A model generated the notes under the pieces. The model had not been told where the DNA came from. It did no database searches and worked only from the letters and a program-made list of their open reading frames with translations. Both the position numbers and the translations under genes were made by a program. Positions 1-9,608 of a stretch of 13,516 nucleotides of DNA are shown here, piece after piece. Position 1 is the first letter of the stretch, and each line of letters opens with the position of its first letter. Source of the DNA: SAR324 cluster bacterium (GTDB lineage Bacteria; Bdellovibrionota; UBA2361; JAAZON01); assembly GCA_012797725.1 (NCBI GenBank), contig JAAZON010000230.1:1-13516 (forward strand). Direction: 5' to 3'.

Positions 1-797
1 ACTTTGATATAGTATTTCATCTAGCGGCTGAAAGTCATGTGGATCGCTCTATTCATGGTGCAGGCGCCTTTGTTCGAACAAATGTGCTTGGTACTCAAGT
101 GCTGCTTGACAGCGCTAAGGCGACGAATGTTAGCCGCTTTGTTCATATTTCAACTGATGAGGTTTATGGTTCTCTTGGACTAACAGGGCGTTTTGTTGAA
201 AGCACACCGCTAGATCCAACAAGTCCATATTCAGCATCGAAGGCTTCGTCGGATCTGATGGCCTTAGCTTTCTTCAAGACCCATGGCTTGAATACAATAG
301 TTACAAGATGCACAAACAATTATGGGCCTTATCAATTTCCGGAGAAGCTCATTCCATTGTTCATTACTAATGCTCTGGAAAATCAGCCACTTCCACTCTA
401 TGGAGATGGGTTGAATGTTCGAAGCTGGCTGCATGTAACAGATCATTGTGAAGCCTTGCTTCGAGTAGCTGAGAAAGGCATGCCAGGAGAAGTGTACAAC
501 ATTGGAGGTTCAGAAGAGGCTGAGCGTACTAATAAAGATGTGACAAGCATTATTCTTATGACTCTTGATAAGCCTGAGTCCTTGATAAAGAAGGTAGCAG
601 ACCGGCCTGCTCATGATAGAAGATATGCGATTGATTACTCGAAAATCTCTAAGGAGCTTAGTTGGTCTCCTCAAATCTCATTTGAGGATGGAATTAAGGC
701 AACTATCGAATGGTATGTGTCAAAGAAAGCCTGGTGGGAGAGAATAAAGACAGGGGTATATCTTGAATTTTATGATAAGAATTATAGTAATCGCTGA
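1..797 (+). CDS. rmlB: dTDP-glucose 4,6-dehydratase (RmlB), 5'-truncated by the window edge
   Basis: RmlB converts dTDP-glucose to dTDP-4-keto-6-deoxyglucose, the second step of dTDP-L-rhamnose synthesis in the cytoplasm. The reading frame is open from base 3 at the left edge and starts with [17 protein letters not shown], a hallmark of the family, so the gene begins outside the window. The visible part is 264 residues. Family members are about 330-350 residues, so roughly 80 N-terminal residues with the Rossmann glycine motif are missing. The extended-SDR catalytic features are present: STDEVYG (Thr-Asp-Glu), YSASK (Tyr/Lys pair), the substrate-binding stretch [15 protein letters not shown], and RSWLHVTDH. 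The GTG at base 39 lies inside a conserved motif and is not a start. The next gene, rmlD, starts 6 bases after the stop, so this is one operon. The function is known from the family; the assignment is close to certain. Confidence 0.96.
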   Translation, partial: FDIVFHLAAESHVDRSIHGAGAFVRTNVLGTQVLLDSAKATNVSRFVHISTDEVYGSLGLTGRFVESTPLDPTSPYSASKASSDLMALAFFKTHGLNTIVTRCTNNYGPYQFPEKLIPLFITNALENQPLPLYGDGLNVRSWLHVTDHCEALLRVAEKGMPGEVYNIGGSEEAERTNKDVTSIILMTLDKPESLIKKVADRPAHDRRYAIDYSKISKELSWSPQISFEDGIKATIEWYVSKKAWWERIKTGVYLEFYDKNYSNR

Positions 798-802
798 ATA
801 GA

Positions 803-1681
803 ATGAAAATATTACTTTTCGGAGGGGCCGGGCAATTAGGCCTTGAGATTCAAAAAAGAAAAGCGTTGAAAAATGCCAACATCATAGCGCCGCTAGAGCA
901 GGAGCTTGATATTACTAATTTGCAAAAGGTGGCAAGTCTTGTATCCCAAGTTAACCCTGAAGTCATAATAAACGCAGCGGCCTATACGGCAGTGGACAAT
1001 GCAGAAGACGACACTGAGAGAGCATATTGTGTTAATCGAGATGGGGTTGCCGTATTGGCCGAAGCTGCGAAGAAAGCAAAAGCGAAGTTCATACACATTT
1101 CAACTGATTATGTATTTGATGGAAGTGCTGAGGCTCCAATAAAAGAAGAGGATCCTGTAAACCCACTTGGAATTTATGGGAAATCTAAACTTGAAGGTGA
1201 AAAGAGGCTTCAGGAAATTTACCCGGATAATTCTCTGATAGTTCGCACGTCCTCTCTTCATGGGCAATTTGGAGGTAATTTTGTTCACACAATGATTAAA
1301 CTCTTTGAAGAGAGAGAAGAGATAGAGGTTGTTAATGATCAGTGGATGTCGCCAACTTGGGCCGGGTGGCTAGCAGAAATTTTATTGGATTTGTGTGAGA
1401 TAAATACTACCGCAGGCGTACTTCACGCATCGTGCGCTGGAGGGCTGTCTTGGTACGAATTCGCCCTGGCGATTCAGGAATTGACAGGAGGTCAGCTAAG
1501 AACAAGCATTAAGACGACAATAAAACCCGTCTCAGCTGATATTTATAAACGTCCTGCGCCTAGACCTAGATATTCGGTGTTTGATTGCTCACGTCTTGGC
1601 AAGGTGCTTGGAAGAAAGCCCATTCCATGGTTAAATGGGCTGAAAAACCATCTTAACGATATTGGTTATAGTGTTGACTAG
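803..1681 (+). CDS. rmlD: dTDP-4-dehydrorhamnose reductase (RmlD)
   Basis: RmlD is the last step of dTDP-L-rhamnose synthesis: NAD(P)H-dependent reduction of dTDP-4-keto-L-rhamnose. At 292 residues it has the normal family length. Visible features are the N-terminal dinucleotide-binding GGAGQLG (residues 7-13), NAAAYTAVDNAE (57-68), catalytic STDYVFDG (100-107), the Tyr125/Lys129 pair in YGKSK, an RTS...GNFVHTM segment (148-164), and a C-terminal RPAPRPRYSVFD that matches the RPxNSxLD signature. It follows rmlB by only a few bases, and the next gene starts 18 bases after its stop. The ATG at 803 is preceded by a very weak Shine-Dalgarno sequence, so translational coupling to rmlB is plausible (inference). 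RmlA and RmlC, needed for a complete pathway, are not in the window and may lie to the left. Confidence 0.95.
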   Translation: MKILLFGGAGQLGLEIQKRKALKNANIIAPLEQELDITNLQKVASLVSQVNPEVIINAAAYTAVDNAEDDTERAYCVNRDGVAVLAEAAKKAKAKFIHISTDYVFDGSAEAPIKEEDPVNPLGIYGKSKLEGEKRLQEIYPDNSLIVRTSSLHGQFGGNFVHTMIKLFEEREEIEVVNDQWMSPTWAGWLAEILLDLCEINTTAGVLHASCAGGLSWYEFALAIQELTGGQLRTSIKTTIKPVSADIYKRPAPRPRYSVFDCSRLGKVLGRKPIPWLNGLKNHLNDIGYSVD

Positions 1682-1687
1682 AATAAA

Positions 1688-1694
1688 AAGGAGG
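1688..1694 (+). promoter_or_regulatory. Strong ribosome binding site that fixes a GTG start
   Basis: AAGGAGG lies 5 bases before the GTG at 1700. This strong Shine-Dalgarno sequence supports GTG as the start of the guanylyltransferase gene. There is no competing ATG before the conserved nucleotide-binding motif. Confidence 0.8.
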
Positions 1695-1699
1695 AAGGC

Positions 1700-3743
<2,044 letters not shown>

Positions 3744-3744
3744 A

Positions 3745-4668
3745 ATGCGAAGCCTTGTTACTGGAGCGGCGGGTTTTGTTGGGCAGCACCTCATTTCGCA
3801 TCTAAGAGAGTGTGGGGATGAGGTTCTGGCTACGGATCTTTTGATGCCTCGCAGCAATCTTGGTTGTTCTGCGCAAATGTTGGACATCTGCGATCCAGAC
3901 GCTTGCGCCAAAGTGCTTAATTCCTTCAAGCCTGAAGTAATATACCACCTGGCGGGTATGGCTTTTGTCCCAGATGCAGAAGCAAATTTCGAGAAAGCCC
4001 TTAGAGCTAATGTTTTAGGTACAAGCATCATATATCGCATGTGCCATTTGCTGGAACTTCGCTGTAAAATTGTGCTCATAAGTTCAGCCGAGGTGTATGG
4101 AGTAATACAGGCTCAAGATCTACCGATAACTGAGCTTACACCGCTTCGTCCGATGAATAATTACTCATTGTCCAAAGCAATGGGAGAACTTGTGGCGGCT
4201 CGGTATGAGAGGACGGGTTGCCCCCGTAGTGTGATTATTCGACCTTTTAACCATATTGGTCCGGGTCAGAACATTAAATTTGTTAGTTCAGCGTTTGCGG
4301 CCCAGCTTGCTCGCATTGCAAAGGGAAAGAGCTCTAATGTGGTTGAAGTTGGGAACTTAGAGGCGAAACGTGATTTTTGTGATGTCCGAGATATTGTGCG
4401 GGCTTATCGCTTGGCAGCTGAGAATGGAGAGGGGGTATATAACCTATGTTCTGGTCAGGCAGTGGCAATTCAAAGCTTGCTAGATCAACTCATTGAAATT
4501 TCAAAAACAAAAGTTAAAATAGTGCAGAATCCAGATCGAATGAGAGGTCCGGAGATACCGGTTCTATATGGGTCTTATGAAAAGGCCCAAAGAGAGTTGG
4601 GATGGACCCCGAGATATTCTCTTGCTGAGTCCCTTAGTGATATTTTTAATTATTGGATGGAGCAGTAA
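3745..4668 (+). CDS. rmd: NAD-dependent epimerase/dehydratase, probable GDP-6-deoxy-D-mannose (GDP-D-rhamnose) 4-reductase
   Basis: This is an extended SDR protein of 307 residues. It has an N-terminal TGAAGFVG (6-13), YHLAGMAFVPDAEANFEKALRAN region, SSAEVYG (113-119), the Tyr140/Lys144 pair in YSLSK, RPFNHIGPGQ (166-175) and [14 protein letters not shown] (203-216). The last two motifs are typical of Rmd-type reductases that reduce the 4-keto group of GDP-4-keto-6-deoxy-D-mannose to GDP-D-rhamnose. The start ATG lies one base after the gmd stop codon, so Gmd and this protein are almost certainly translated together and act in sequence. A GDP-6-deoxy-talose-forming reductase is a possible alternative because stereospecificity cannot be read from sequence alone. 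It is the last gene of the visible operon. No terminator hairpin with a T-run follows. Confidence 0.85.
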   Translation: MRSLVTGAAGFVGQHLISHLRECGDEVLATDLLMPRSNLGCSAQMLDICDPDACAKVLNSFKPEVIYHLAGMAFVPDAEANFEKALRANVLGTSIIYRMCHLLELRCKIVLISSAEVYGVIQAQDLPITELTPLRPMNNYSLSKAMGELVAARYERTGCPRSVIIRPFNHIGPGQNIKFVSSAFAAQLARIAKGKSSNVVEVGNLEAKRDFCDVRDIVRAYRLAAENGEGVYNLCSGQAVAIQSLLDQLIEISKTKVKIVQNPDRMRGPEIPVLYGSYEKAQRELGWTPRYSLAESLSDIFNYWMEQ

Positions 4669-4765
4669 TCCAGTGCATTGTAAACTCCTCCTTTAGGCAT
4701 CTCGAGTGAGATCACATAGCATCGCAAGGTTCACGCTTCTTCCAGGGTGGTGTTTTGAGGCGTTA

Positions 4766-4876
4766 CTGAGTTCCGCGTTGGCACACCCGTATTTGTTTTC
4801 TGAGTTGAGAATTATCGCCTCATTCCGATGAATTACAGAAATACAACTGCTATCTCAGAAAAAACGCGGAACTCAG
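4766..4876. repeat. MITE-like element with nested perfect inverted repeats
   Basis: CTGAGTTCCGCGTT (4766-4779) is repeated as its exact reverse complement at 4863-4876. Just inside, TTTTCTGAG (4796-4804) is repeated in reverse complement at 4854-4862, directly abutting the outer right arm. The 111-base unit has no open frame of note and sits in the gap between two convergent genes. Small size, terminal inverted repeats and intergenic placement fit a miniature inverted-repeat element or an internally deleted insertion sequence. I could not find an unambiguous target-site duplication. A long-loop bidirectional terminator is a less likely alternative, because there is no T-run after a compact stem. 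Confidence 0.5.
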
Positions 4877-4906
4877 GAGGAAAACTAAGAACGAGAGATT
4901 CTAAAA

Positions 4907-5890
4907 TTATTGTTTGCCTTGCAAGATCTTCATTCCTTCTTGATTCAGGCGGACTTTGTTCTTAAGGAGATAAGATGGGATGATAAGAGTGTCACCAACA
5001 GAGAGGGCTTGTTTTGGAGAGATACCGCTCAGTCGTGCAATCTTACCGGCATTTTTGCTGTCAAAGGTATACCATTTTGCTATTAGATCAAGATTTTCAT
5101 CAGCAAAGGTTACATAATGCACCAAATCGCCTTTAGGAGTTAGCTCGCCGATACTTTGTTGCCCCAAGCCAGTAATTTTTCTTATAGATTCGCTGTCTAG
5201 TTCTTTCTGGACTTCGCTTTGTGTTTTGGCTGCAATCTCTTTGTCAGGGGTACTTTTTGACGACTTTAACTTCTCAATTGTTCCTTTGTCTTTCGTTTTT
5301 TTTAGTGGAAATTCTTTTGGCTCTTGGTGCAAAGGCATCATCTTCTCGGTTTGGCTTTGGCTCCTTTTCAATTCTTCCGTCTTATCAATTACTTCCTTTG
5401 TTTTGCCTTTCTCCATCTCTAGAGTCGAGGCCTCCTGGCTTTTGCTTTTTTCCTCGTCCATCGGTAACTGAGTTAAAGACAAAAGCTGATTCCTGTGTTC
5501 TGGAGAAAGAGAAAGTGGGCCCTGGATGAGCCAGAAATTATTGTCATTTTCAAGCCGATAATATTCGCCATTCTCCGGGTAGTAAAACATTATTGTTGGA
5601 GCTGAAAAAAAACTTTGATTCACTTCTAGTACTGTTGGTGCACCACGATGGGAAATGAACCCCTTTATTTCGCTACTCTCGTCCATGAGTTTCTGAAGCA
5701 TCAGATTGGAAGCAACATAAGGATTATTTGCACTTACTAACACAGGGCCGCGATTCTTTAATCTCGTCAAGGCCGGGTTTGACAAATTGCTATATGAGAA
5801 ACAACCGCTGACAAATAACGAAACCAAAATAACTATAAAGACATCGTGACTTTGATCTAGCACCTGGTTAACAGTTATTTTAAGATTCAT
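4907..5890 (-). CDS. Putative lipoprotein with C-terminal LysM-like domain
   Basis: This is a 327-residue protein. After a 16-residue N-terminal stretch comes a hydrophobic segment (about 17-29) ending in the lipobox VSGC, so Cys30 is the probable lipidation site and the protein should be membrane-anchored and face outside the cytoplasm. Residues 35-140 form a globular region containing MFYYPENGEYYRLE (101-114) and WLIQGP (120-125). Residues 143-235 are very rich in Lys, Glu, Gln and Ser and are probably an extended or coiled linker. Residues about 257-308 (from HYVTFADENLDLIAKWY to VGDTLIIPSYL) look like a LysM peptidoglycan-binding domain. The ATG is preceded by AAGGAG (5902-5907) at a slightly long 11-base spacing. 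It is divergent from the membrane protein at 6066. Its partner and exact role are unknown. Confidence 0.8.
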   Translation of the reverse strand: MNLKITVNQVLDQSHDVFIVILVSLFVSGCFSYSNLSNPALTRLKNRGPVLVSANNPYVASNLMLQKLMDESSEIKGFISHRGAPTVLEVNQSFFSAPTIMFYYPENGEYYRLENDNNFWLIQGPLSLSPEHRNQLLSLTQLPMDEEKSKSQEASTLEMEKGKTKEVIDKTEELKRSQSQTEKMMPLHQEPKEFPLKKTKDKGTIEKLKSSKSTPDKEIAAKTQSEVQKELDSESIRKITGLGQQSIGELTPKGDLVHYVTFADENLDLIAKWYTFDSKNAGKIARLSGISPKQALSVGDTLIIPSYLLKNKVRLNQEGMKILQGKQ

Positions 5891-6023
5891 AGATAAACAA
5901 ACTCCTTTTCAAGCTTCCACATTGACCTTGAAGGATAAAAGCATCCTTTCGTATCTCGCAATGCATCTTGCCTAACAAAAGAAGCAGACTTCGCAAAAGC
6001 AGGACGAGAGGATCTGAAAAATA

Positions 6024-6050
6024 ATAGTTCCAAAGCAGGAACTATATAAT
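6024..6050 (+). promoter_or_regulatory. Candidate promoter -10 with overlapping operator-like dyad
   Basis: A perfect dyad ATAGTTCC-6 bases-GGAACTAT spans 6024-6045. Its last base is the first base of a consensus -10 hexamer TATAAT (6045-6050). The dyad therefore lies where the spacer and -35 region would be, a typical repressor or activator position. The -35 is not recognisable. Transcription from this -10 would start near 6057, leaving about 9 bases before the ATG at 6066, which matches the lack of a Shine-Dalgarno sequence there. Confidence 0.4.
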
Positions 6051-6065
6051 ATTCTTAGTATATTT

Positions 6066-7646
6066 ATGAATGCTCGCAAGAGTCAAAATAGGAATGATTT
6101 GGAATTTTGCAAGAATTATAGAGAAGCATTCGAGTTTTTCTGTGATAAATGCCTTTTATTGCTTTCTAAAAATAGGGCAATCCTGGGTTTAAGCCTCATC
6201 ATTACTTCGAGTTTATGTTTGATGGAATCGCCAGCGGATCCAGATCTTTTTGCCAGACTCGCTATTGGAAGACTAATAGCGAAGAAAGGTGTTTATTTAT
6301 TTGATCCTTTTGGATTCACACCTCGTAAGGATTTATTTGTCGATCATGAATGGTTCTCTGGCTATGCCTTTTATTTAATCTCATTACTAAGAGCTGATTG
6401 GGCTTTTGTGGTGTTTCGTTGTGTCACGATGACAGTTAGCATCTACTTGCTTTATCTTGCATGTTTGGAATGGAACAAAGGCAAAGTGAATTGTTTCAGT
6501 TTTCTCTTTGGAGTGGTGCAGTGTCTATATATCTGGTTTAGCGTTGTAAGGTCTCAGGTATTCACATATATGTTGATACCCTTGTTGCTGTTGGGTATCT
6601 GTAGATTCGAAAGACGAGCATCTGCGAGCACACTTTCTTTGATGCCAATTGCGATGCTTCTCTGGGCCAATAGCCACGGGGGTTTTGTGGTGGGGTTCGC
6701 CTTCCTTGGTCTCTATGTGTGTATTTTGTCTATAAGAAGGGACTTTAGGCGACTTATCGTTGTTCTCTCTTGCATAGGGGCTTGTGTTATTGCCACCAGT
6801 ATTAATCCCTATGGGTTCAGATTATTCTGGTTATTTGTAATTGAAGCCGTGTCAATGCCAAGACCAACAATCAGTGAGTGGCAGCCGCTTTCTTTCTTTG
6901 TAGCAGCAGATATTTTGAATTTCTTTTATCTTGGCGTTATCATTATCGGTCTTTATATAAAGCGAAAAAATATCGAGAAAATAGAACTATTATTTTTATT
7001 TGTTTCCTCAATCGAAGGCATTATGCATCAGCGCTTATTTGCAATAACAGCAATGATTGCAATAGTATTTTGCCAGGGATATTTTGAAGCGACACTTTCT
7101 GCATTTAGAAACCATTTTTCATCGGTTTATCAATCCATTTCAAGATCTAGCGCATTTGCCCTGCTTCTTTTGAGCATTCCTTTGCTTCTTTTTTCTTTGT
7201 TTCGACTTGCAACAATTTCTTCTCATAGACTGGATTTTAGTAAATATCCAGTCTATGCCCTTGAGAGTCTTCGTCAATCCAAAGAGTCTGGAAAGCTATT
7301 GGTAGATTTCAACCTAGGGAGCTTCGCTCTTTGGCGTCTATATCCGAAATTTCTTGTCTCACTGGATGGTAGGTATGAAGAAGTATACCCAGAGTCTACC
7401 GTTAAGTTGGTATCTGAATCATTATGCCCATCTTGCGAGAATTTTCTGAATAGTTTTCAGACTGTCGATCCAGACTTTGTGGTTGTTAGTGCAAAAGATG
7501 AAGCTAATAAAATGCTTGCAAAAATTGGAAAAGCATGGAGTGTGGCCTATATGGATGAAGAATTTGCTATCTTAAGCAAAAAAGAGCTTAGCTTGATATC
7601 CAGAAGAGATTTAGGAAACATTAAAATGTGGGAACCACTTTTTTAA
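6066..7646 (+). CDS. Polytopic membrane protein, GT-C glycosyltransferase-like
   Basis: The 526-residue protein has about ten hydrophobic segments between residues 36 and 383, followed by a soluble C-terminal part (about 384-526). The first extracytoplasmic loop holds DPDLFARLAIGRLI (58-71), DPFGFTP (80-86) and DHEWFSG (93-99). Acidic pairs and a DHEW motif in the first loop are typical of GT-C fold enzymes, which transfer sugars from polyprenyl-phosphate donors outside the cytoplasmic membrane. Other conserved-looking motifs are WANSHGGFVVG (200-210), INPYG (246-250), HQR (321-323), and in the C-terminal part FNLGSFALWRLYP and SLDGRYEEVYP (432-442), the latter typical of bacterial members of this uncharacterised group. 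The ATG has no Shine-Dalgarno sequence, but a -10-like TATAAT lies 15 bases upstream. The acceptor substrate is unknown. A role in surface glycan assembly is an inference from the fold and the nearby sugar operon. Confidence 0.75.
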   Translation: MNARKSQNRNDLEFCKNYREAFEFFCDKCLLLLSKNRAILGLSLIITSSLCLMESPADPDLFARLAIGRLIAKKGVYLFDPFGFTPRKDLFVDHEWFSGYAFYLISLLRADWAFVVFRCVTMTVSIYLLYLACLEWNKGKVNCFSFLFGVVQCLYIWFSVVRSQVFTYMLIPLLLLGICRFERRASASTLSLMPIAMLLWANSHGGFVVGFAFLGLYVCILSIRRDFRRLIVVLSCIGACVIATSINPYGFRLFWLFVIEAVSMPRPTISEWQPLSFFVAADILNFFYLGVIIIGLYIKRKNIEKIELLFLFVSSIEGIMHQRLFAITAMIAIVFCQGYFEATLSAFRNHFSSVYQSISRSSAFALLLLSIPLLLFSLFRLATISSHRLDFSKYPVYALESLRQSKESGKLLVDFNLGSFALWRLYPKFLVSLDGRYEEVYPESTVKLVSESLCPSCENFLNSFQTVDPDFVVVSAKDEANKMLAKIGKAWSVAYMDEEFAILSKKELSLISRRDLGNIKMWEPLF

Positions 7647-7663
7647 TGCGAAAGAAAAAGGAT

Positions 7664-8239
7664 TTATTGAGTCTCATGCACTGACGCTTTAGTGTTTTCA
7701 ATGCCCCTTAGGCTTTGGATTCCAAAGAAACTCGAATTTGAACATATGCCATGTTCTGGAATACTTCGAATTAGGCGTGACAAATTGAAGAGCCTTTCTT
7801 CAATCGAACCTTCGCGATTTGCAATGCTGTCAAGTGAACAGAGGATCTCGTGTTCCCGATCGGAGACTAAAGTCAATTTGAATTGACCAGGATCTGCGAA
7901 ATTCGAATTATTTCCAGCCTCACTCATATCTGATTGCCGGCCGTTATACAGGACAAAAAGAACAGTAAGTGCTTCATTCAGCGAAGCTAATTGTTCTGGT
8001 GTAATAGTGAGATAGTTATTTTCATCTGCAAAAAAACGCCCTCTTTTTATCTCTCCACACTCATAGAAAATATAAGGAAGATTCAATTTATAGTGTTCAA
8101 ATTCCGTCTTTGTAAATGAGCTTCTACTCATAAAAAGCTCCAAAGACTTCAAATTTGCTACGTTTATAGAAGAATTAGCCCGATTTAGATGGCAGGCAGA
8201 GAGAAAGAAAAGAAATAGCAACACGATGCCAACTTTCAT
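7664..8239 (-). CDS. Hypothetical small lipoprotein
   Basis: The 191-residue protein begins with a short positively charged start and a hydrophobic stretch ending in LSAC, so Cys16 is the likely lipidated residue (signal peptide of 15 residues). The mature part has no family I recognise. It contains Cys residues at about positions 61, 133 and 165, an Asn/Asp-rich centre, and a helical segment rich in Glu and Arg near residues 140-160. The gene is convergent with the GT-C-like gene: the two stop codons are separated by only 17 bases, so no independent terminator fits between them. A weak GGA element precedes the ATG. It is probably an envelope protein, but no function can be given. Confidence 0.7.
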   Translation of the reverse strand: MKVGIVLLFLFFLSACHLNRANSSINVANLKSLELFMSRSSFTKTEFEHYKLNLPYIFYECGEIKRGRFFADENNYLTITPEQLASLNEALTVLFVLYNGRQSDMSEAGNNSNFADPGQFKLTLVSDREHEILCSLDSIANREGSIEERLFNLSRLIRSIPEHGICSNSSFFGIQSLRGIENTKASVHETQ

Positions 8240-8318
8240 GTTTTATCCAGTAAACACAAAGAAATAAGAGGCCTTTTAGTGTACTTAGCTATCTTCCAAG
8301 AGTCAAAAAGTGAGGGGC

Positions 8319-8340
8319 ATTTTAAAGCTTTGTTTAAAAT
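8319..8340. promoter_or_regulatory. AT-rich perfect dyad in divergent intergenic region
   Basis: ATTTTAAA-6 bases-TTTAAAAT forms a perfect 22-base dyad between the start of the lipoprotein gene on the minus strand (8239) and the start of the gene at 8439. The geometry (8-6-8) equals that of the dyad at 6024-6045, though the arm sequences differ. It could bind a dimeric regulator or form a hairpin. The rest of 8240-8438 shows no gene and no convincing promoter. Confidence 0.3.
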
Positions 8341-8438
8341 TGAATTGGACATTTATATGATGGCTTGAAAAATGGTAGTAATATTTAAGTTGCCTGTAAT
8401 TTTAAGTCATTCAGTTGGTTCCTGGAAATATTAAGCAG

Positions 8439-9608
8439 ATGAATGATATCGGTCCTAAAAAAACCCAAGATTTTGAAATGCTTCCAAAGGCGCCATCTTC
8501 TGATTTTCGCTCCGATCCAGATGTTTCTGTTCACATTAATAGGGAAACTTTTATTGCAGATAACGAGCCTTCTCCTGAGACGTTAGGGGCCCAATCCGTC
8601 GAAGCTAATTTGGACTCTGGTATAGAGAAGAAAGCAGAAATCAGTACTCCAACTGGACTTGAAGCAATACTTCAATCGCTCGAGCTTCCACGTTCGGAGG
8701 ATGCGCTTCAACGTATACGCGAAGGAGCTTTAGAATCCGAGATAGAAAGAAAGCATAGAGAGTACCAGACCCTTCTAATGGGGGAAATATTCGAACGGAT
8801 GCAACAGACTGTCCAATATTTTGATGCGGAAGTCTCTGCAATTCCTGAAGCTCAAACTTTTGTTTCGATTCGTGGAGCGATTAGGGAAGTATTGGAAGAG
8901 CTTCGCCCTGTGCTTTCAAAGCAGAATCGTCTCAGTCTTGATGAGGCAGAAAGAATAGTTTTAGCAACTGGGTTGCTCCAGAAATTAGTTAGGGAGCTGT
9001 TTCTTCAAATGCAAAATTCCAAGGAACTTTCGAGCCAGCAAAAAAGCATCTTCCAAGCTTTAGAGGATCTTCTTGGAAACATTGTTCAGCCAGACTCGAG
9101 GAATAAAGATAAAATCTCTAAGCCTAGTGATACAGGAATCGAAACTGAAGACCCAATGATGCTTAGTGTTTTTAAGAAGGTAATTTCATTGCTCCGGGAT
9201 CTTGTAATTGGGTCTTCATTGTCCGAAGAACAGGAGAAAATAACTCTCGGCGTTTCAATGGCTGGAGAGGAGAAGCGTATTGTTGCAGAGGATTTCAAAG
9301 AAGAAGAAAGCATAGAGGCAAATAGAGAAAACATTGATGACGCCTCTTCGATGTTTGTTCATGATATTAAAGGATGGGTATTGGATCCAGAAACTAGGAG
9401 AGGGATTTCGGGAGTTGTCATCTTTGCGGCTGCGCTTGGGACAAAAAAAACGGACGAACAAGGGATGTTTGAGTTCCGTAACGTACCACATGGCTATGAA
9501 TACATATTGGGAGCTTTCAAGGAGGGTTATCGCTTTGAGCCCCCACTTATTACAGGAACATTATTGGATTCCCAAAGCCTGGAATTCCAAGGATTCAGGG
9601 AATACTGA
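8439..9608 (+). CDS. Soluble helical protein with C-terminal carboxypeptidase-regulatory-like domain
   Basis: I chose the ATG at 8439 (389 residues). A TTG at 8415 would add eight residues but has no ribosome binding site. There is no signal peptide or membrane segment, so the protein looks cytoplasmic. Residues 1-70 are polar and probably disordered. Residues 75-215 are mostly amphipathic helix. Residues 216-305 are acidic, with another helix near 240-257. Residues about 308-386 form a compact beta-rich domain: KGWVLDPETRRGISGVVIF, then TDEQGMFEFRNVPHGYEY, then LGAFKEGYRFEPP. This is the pattern of carboxypeptidase regulatory-like or Cna-B-like beta-sandwich domains. Such domains are usually extracytoplasmic, so the lack of an export signal is odd. 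The 3' end overlaps the convergent metalloprotease gene by 14 bases. No specific function is known to me. Confidence 0.7.
   Translation: MNDIGPKKTQDFEMLPKAPSSDFRSDPDVSVHINRETFIADNEPSPETLGAQSVEANLDSGIEKKAEISTPTGLEAILQSLELPRSEDALQRIREGALESEIERKHREYQTLLMGEIFERMQQTVQYFDAEVSAIPEAQTFVSIRGAIREVLEELRPVLSKQNRLSLDEAERIVLATGLLQKLVRELFLQMQNSKELSSQQKSIFQALEDLLGNIVQPDSRNKDKISKPSDTGIETEDPMMLSVFKKVISLLRDLVIGSSLSEEQEKITLGVSMAGEEKRIVAEDFKEEESIEANRENIDDASSMFVHDIKGWVLDPETRRGISGVVIFAAALGTKKTDEQGMFEFRNVPHGYEYILGAFKEGYRFEPPLITGTLLDSQSLEFQGFREY

Noticed and set aside
4699..4712. ATCTC-GAGT-GAGAT hairpin after the sugar operon, as a terminator
   Set aside because: The stem is only 5 bp and no T-run follows on either strand.
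5221..5529. Two overlapping plus-strand open frames opposite the LysM lipoprotein
   Set aside because: They arise from the Lys/Glu/Ser-rich linker read in reverse, giving Phe/Leu/Ser-rich low-complexity translations.
5931..5948. AAGGAT-6-ATCCTT hairpin in the leader of the LysM lipoprotein gene
   Set aside because: A short AT-rich stem without an associated motif. A chance dyad cannot be excluded and no riboswitch-like structure surrounds it.
8415..8438. TTG start eight codons upstream of the ATG at 8439
   Set aside because: It is a rare start codon with no Shine-Dalgarno sequence and adds nothing recognisable.
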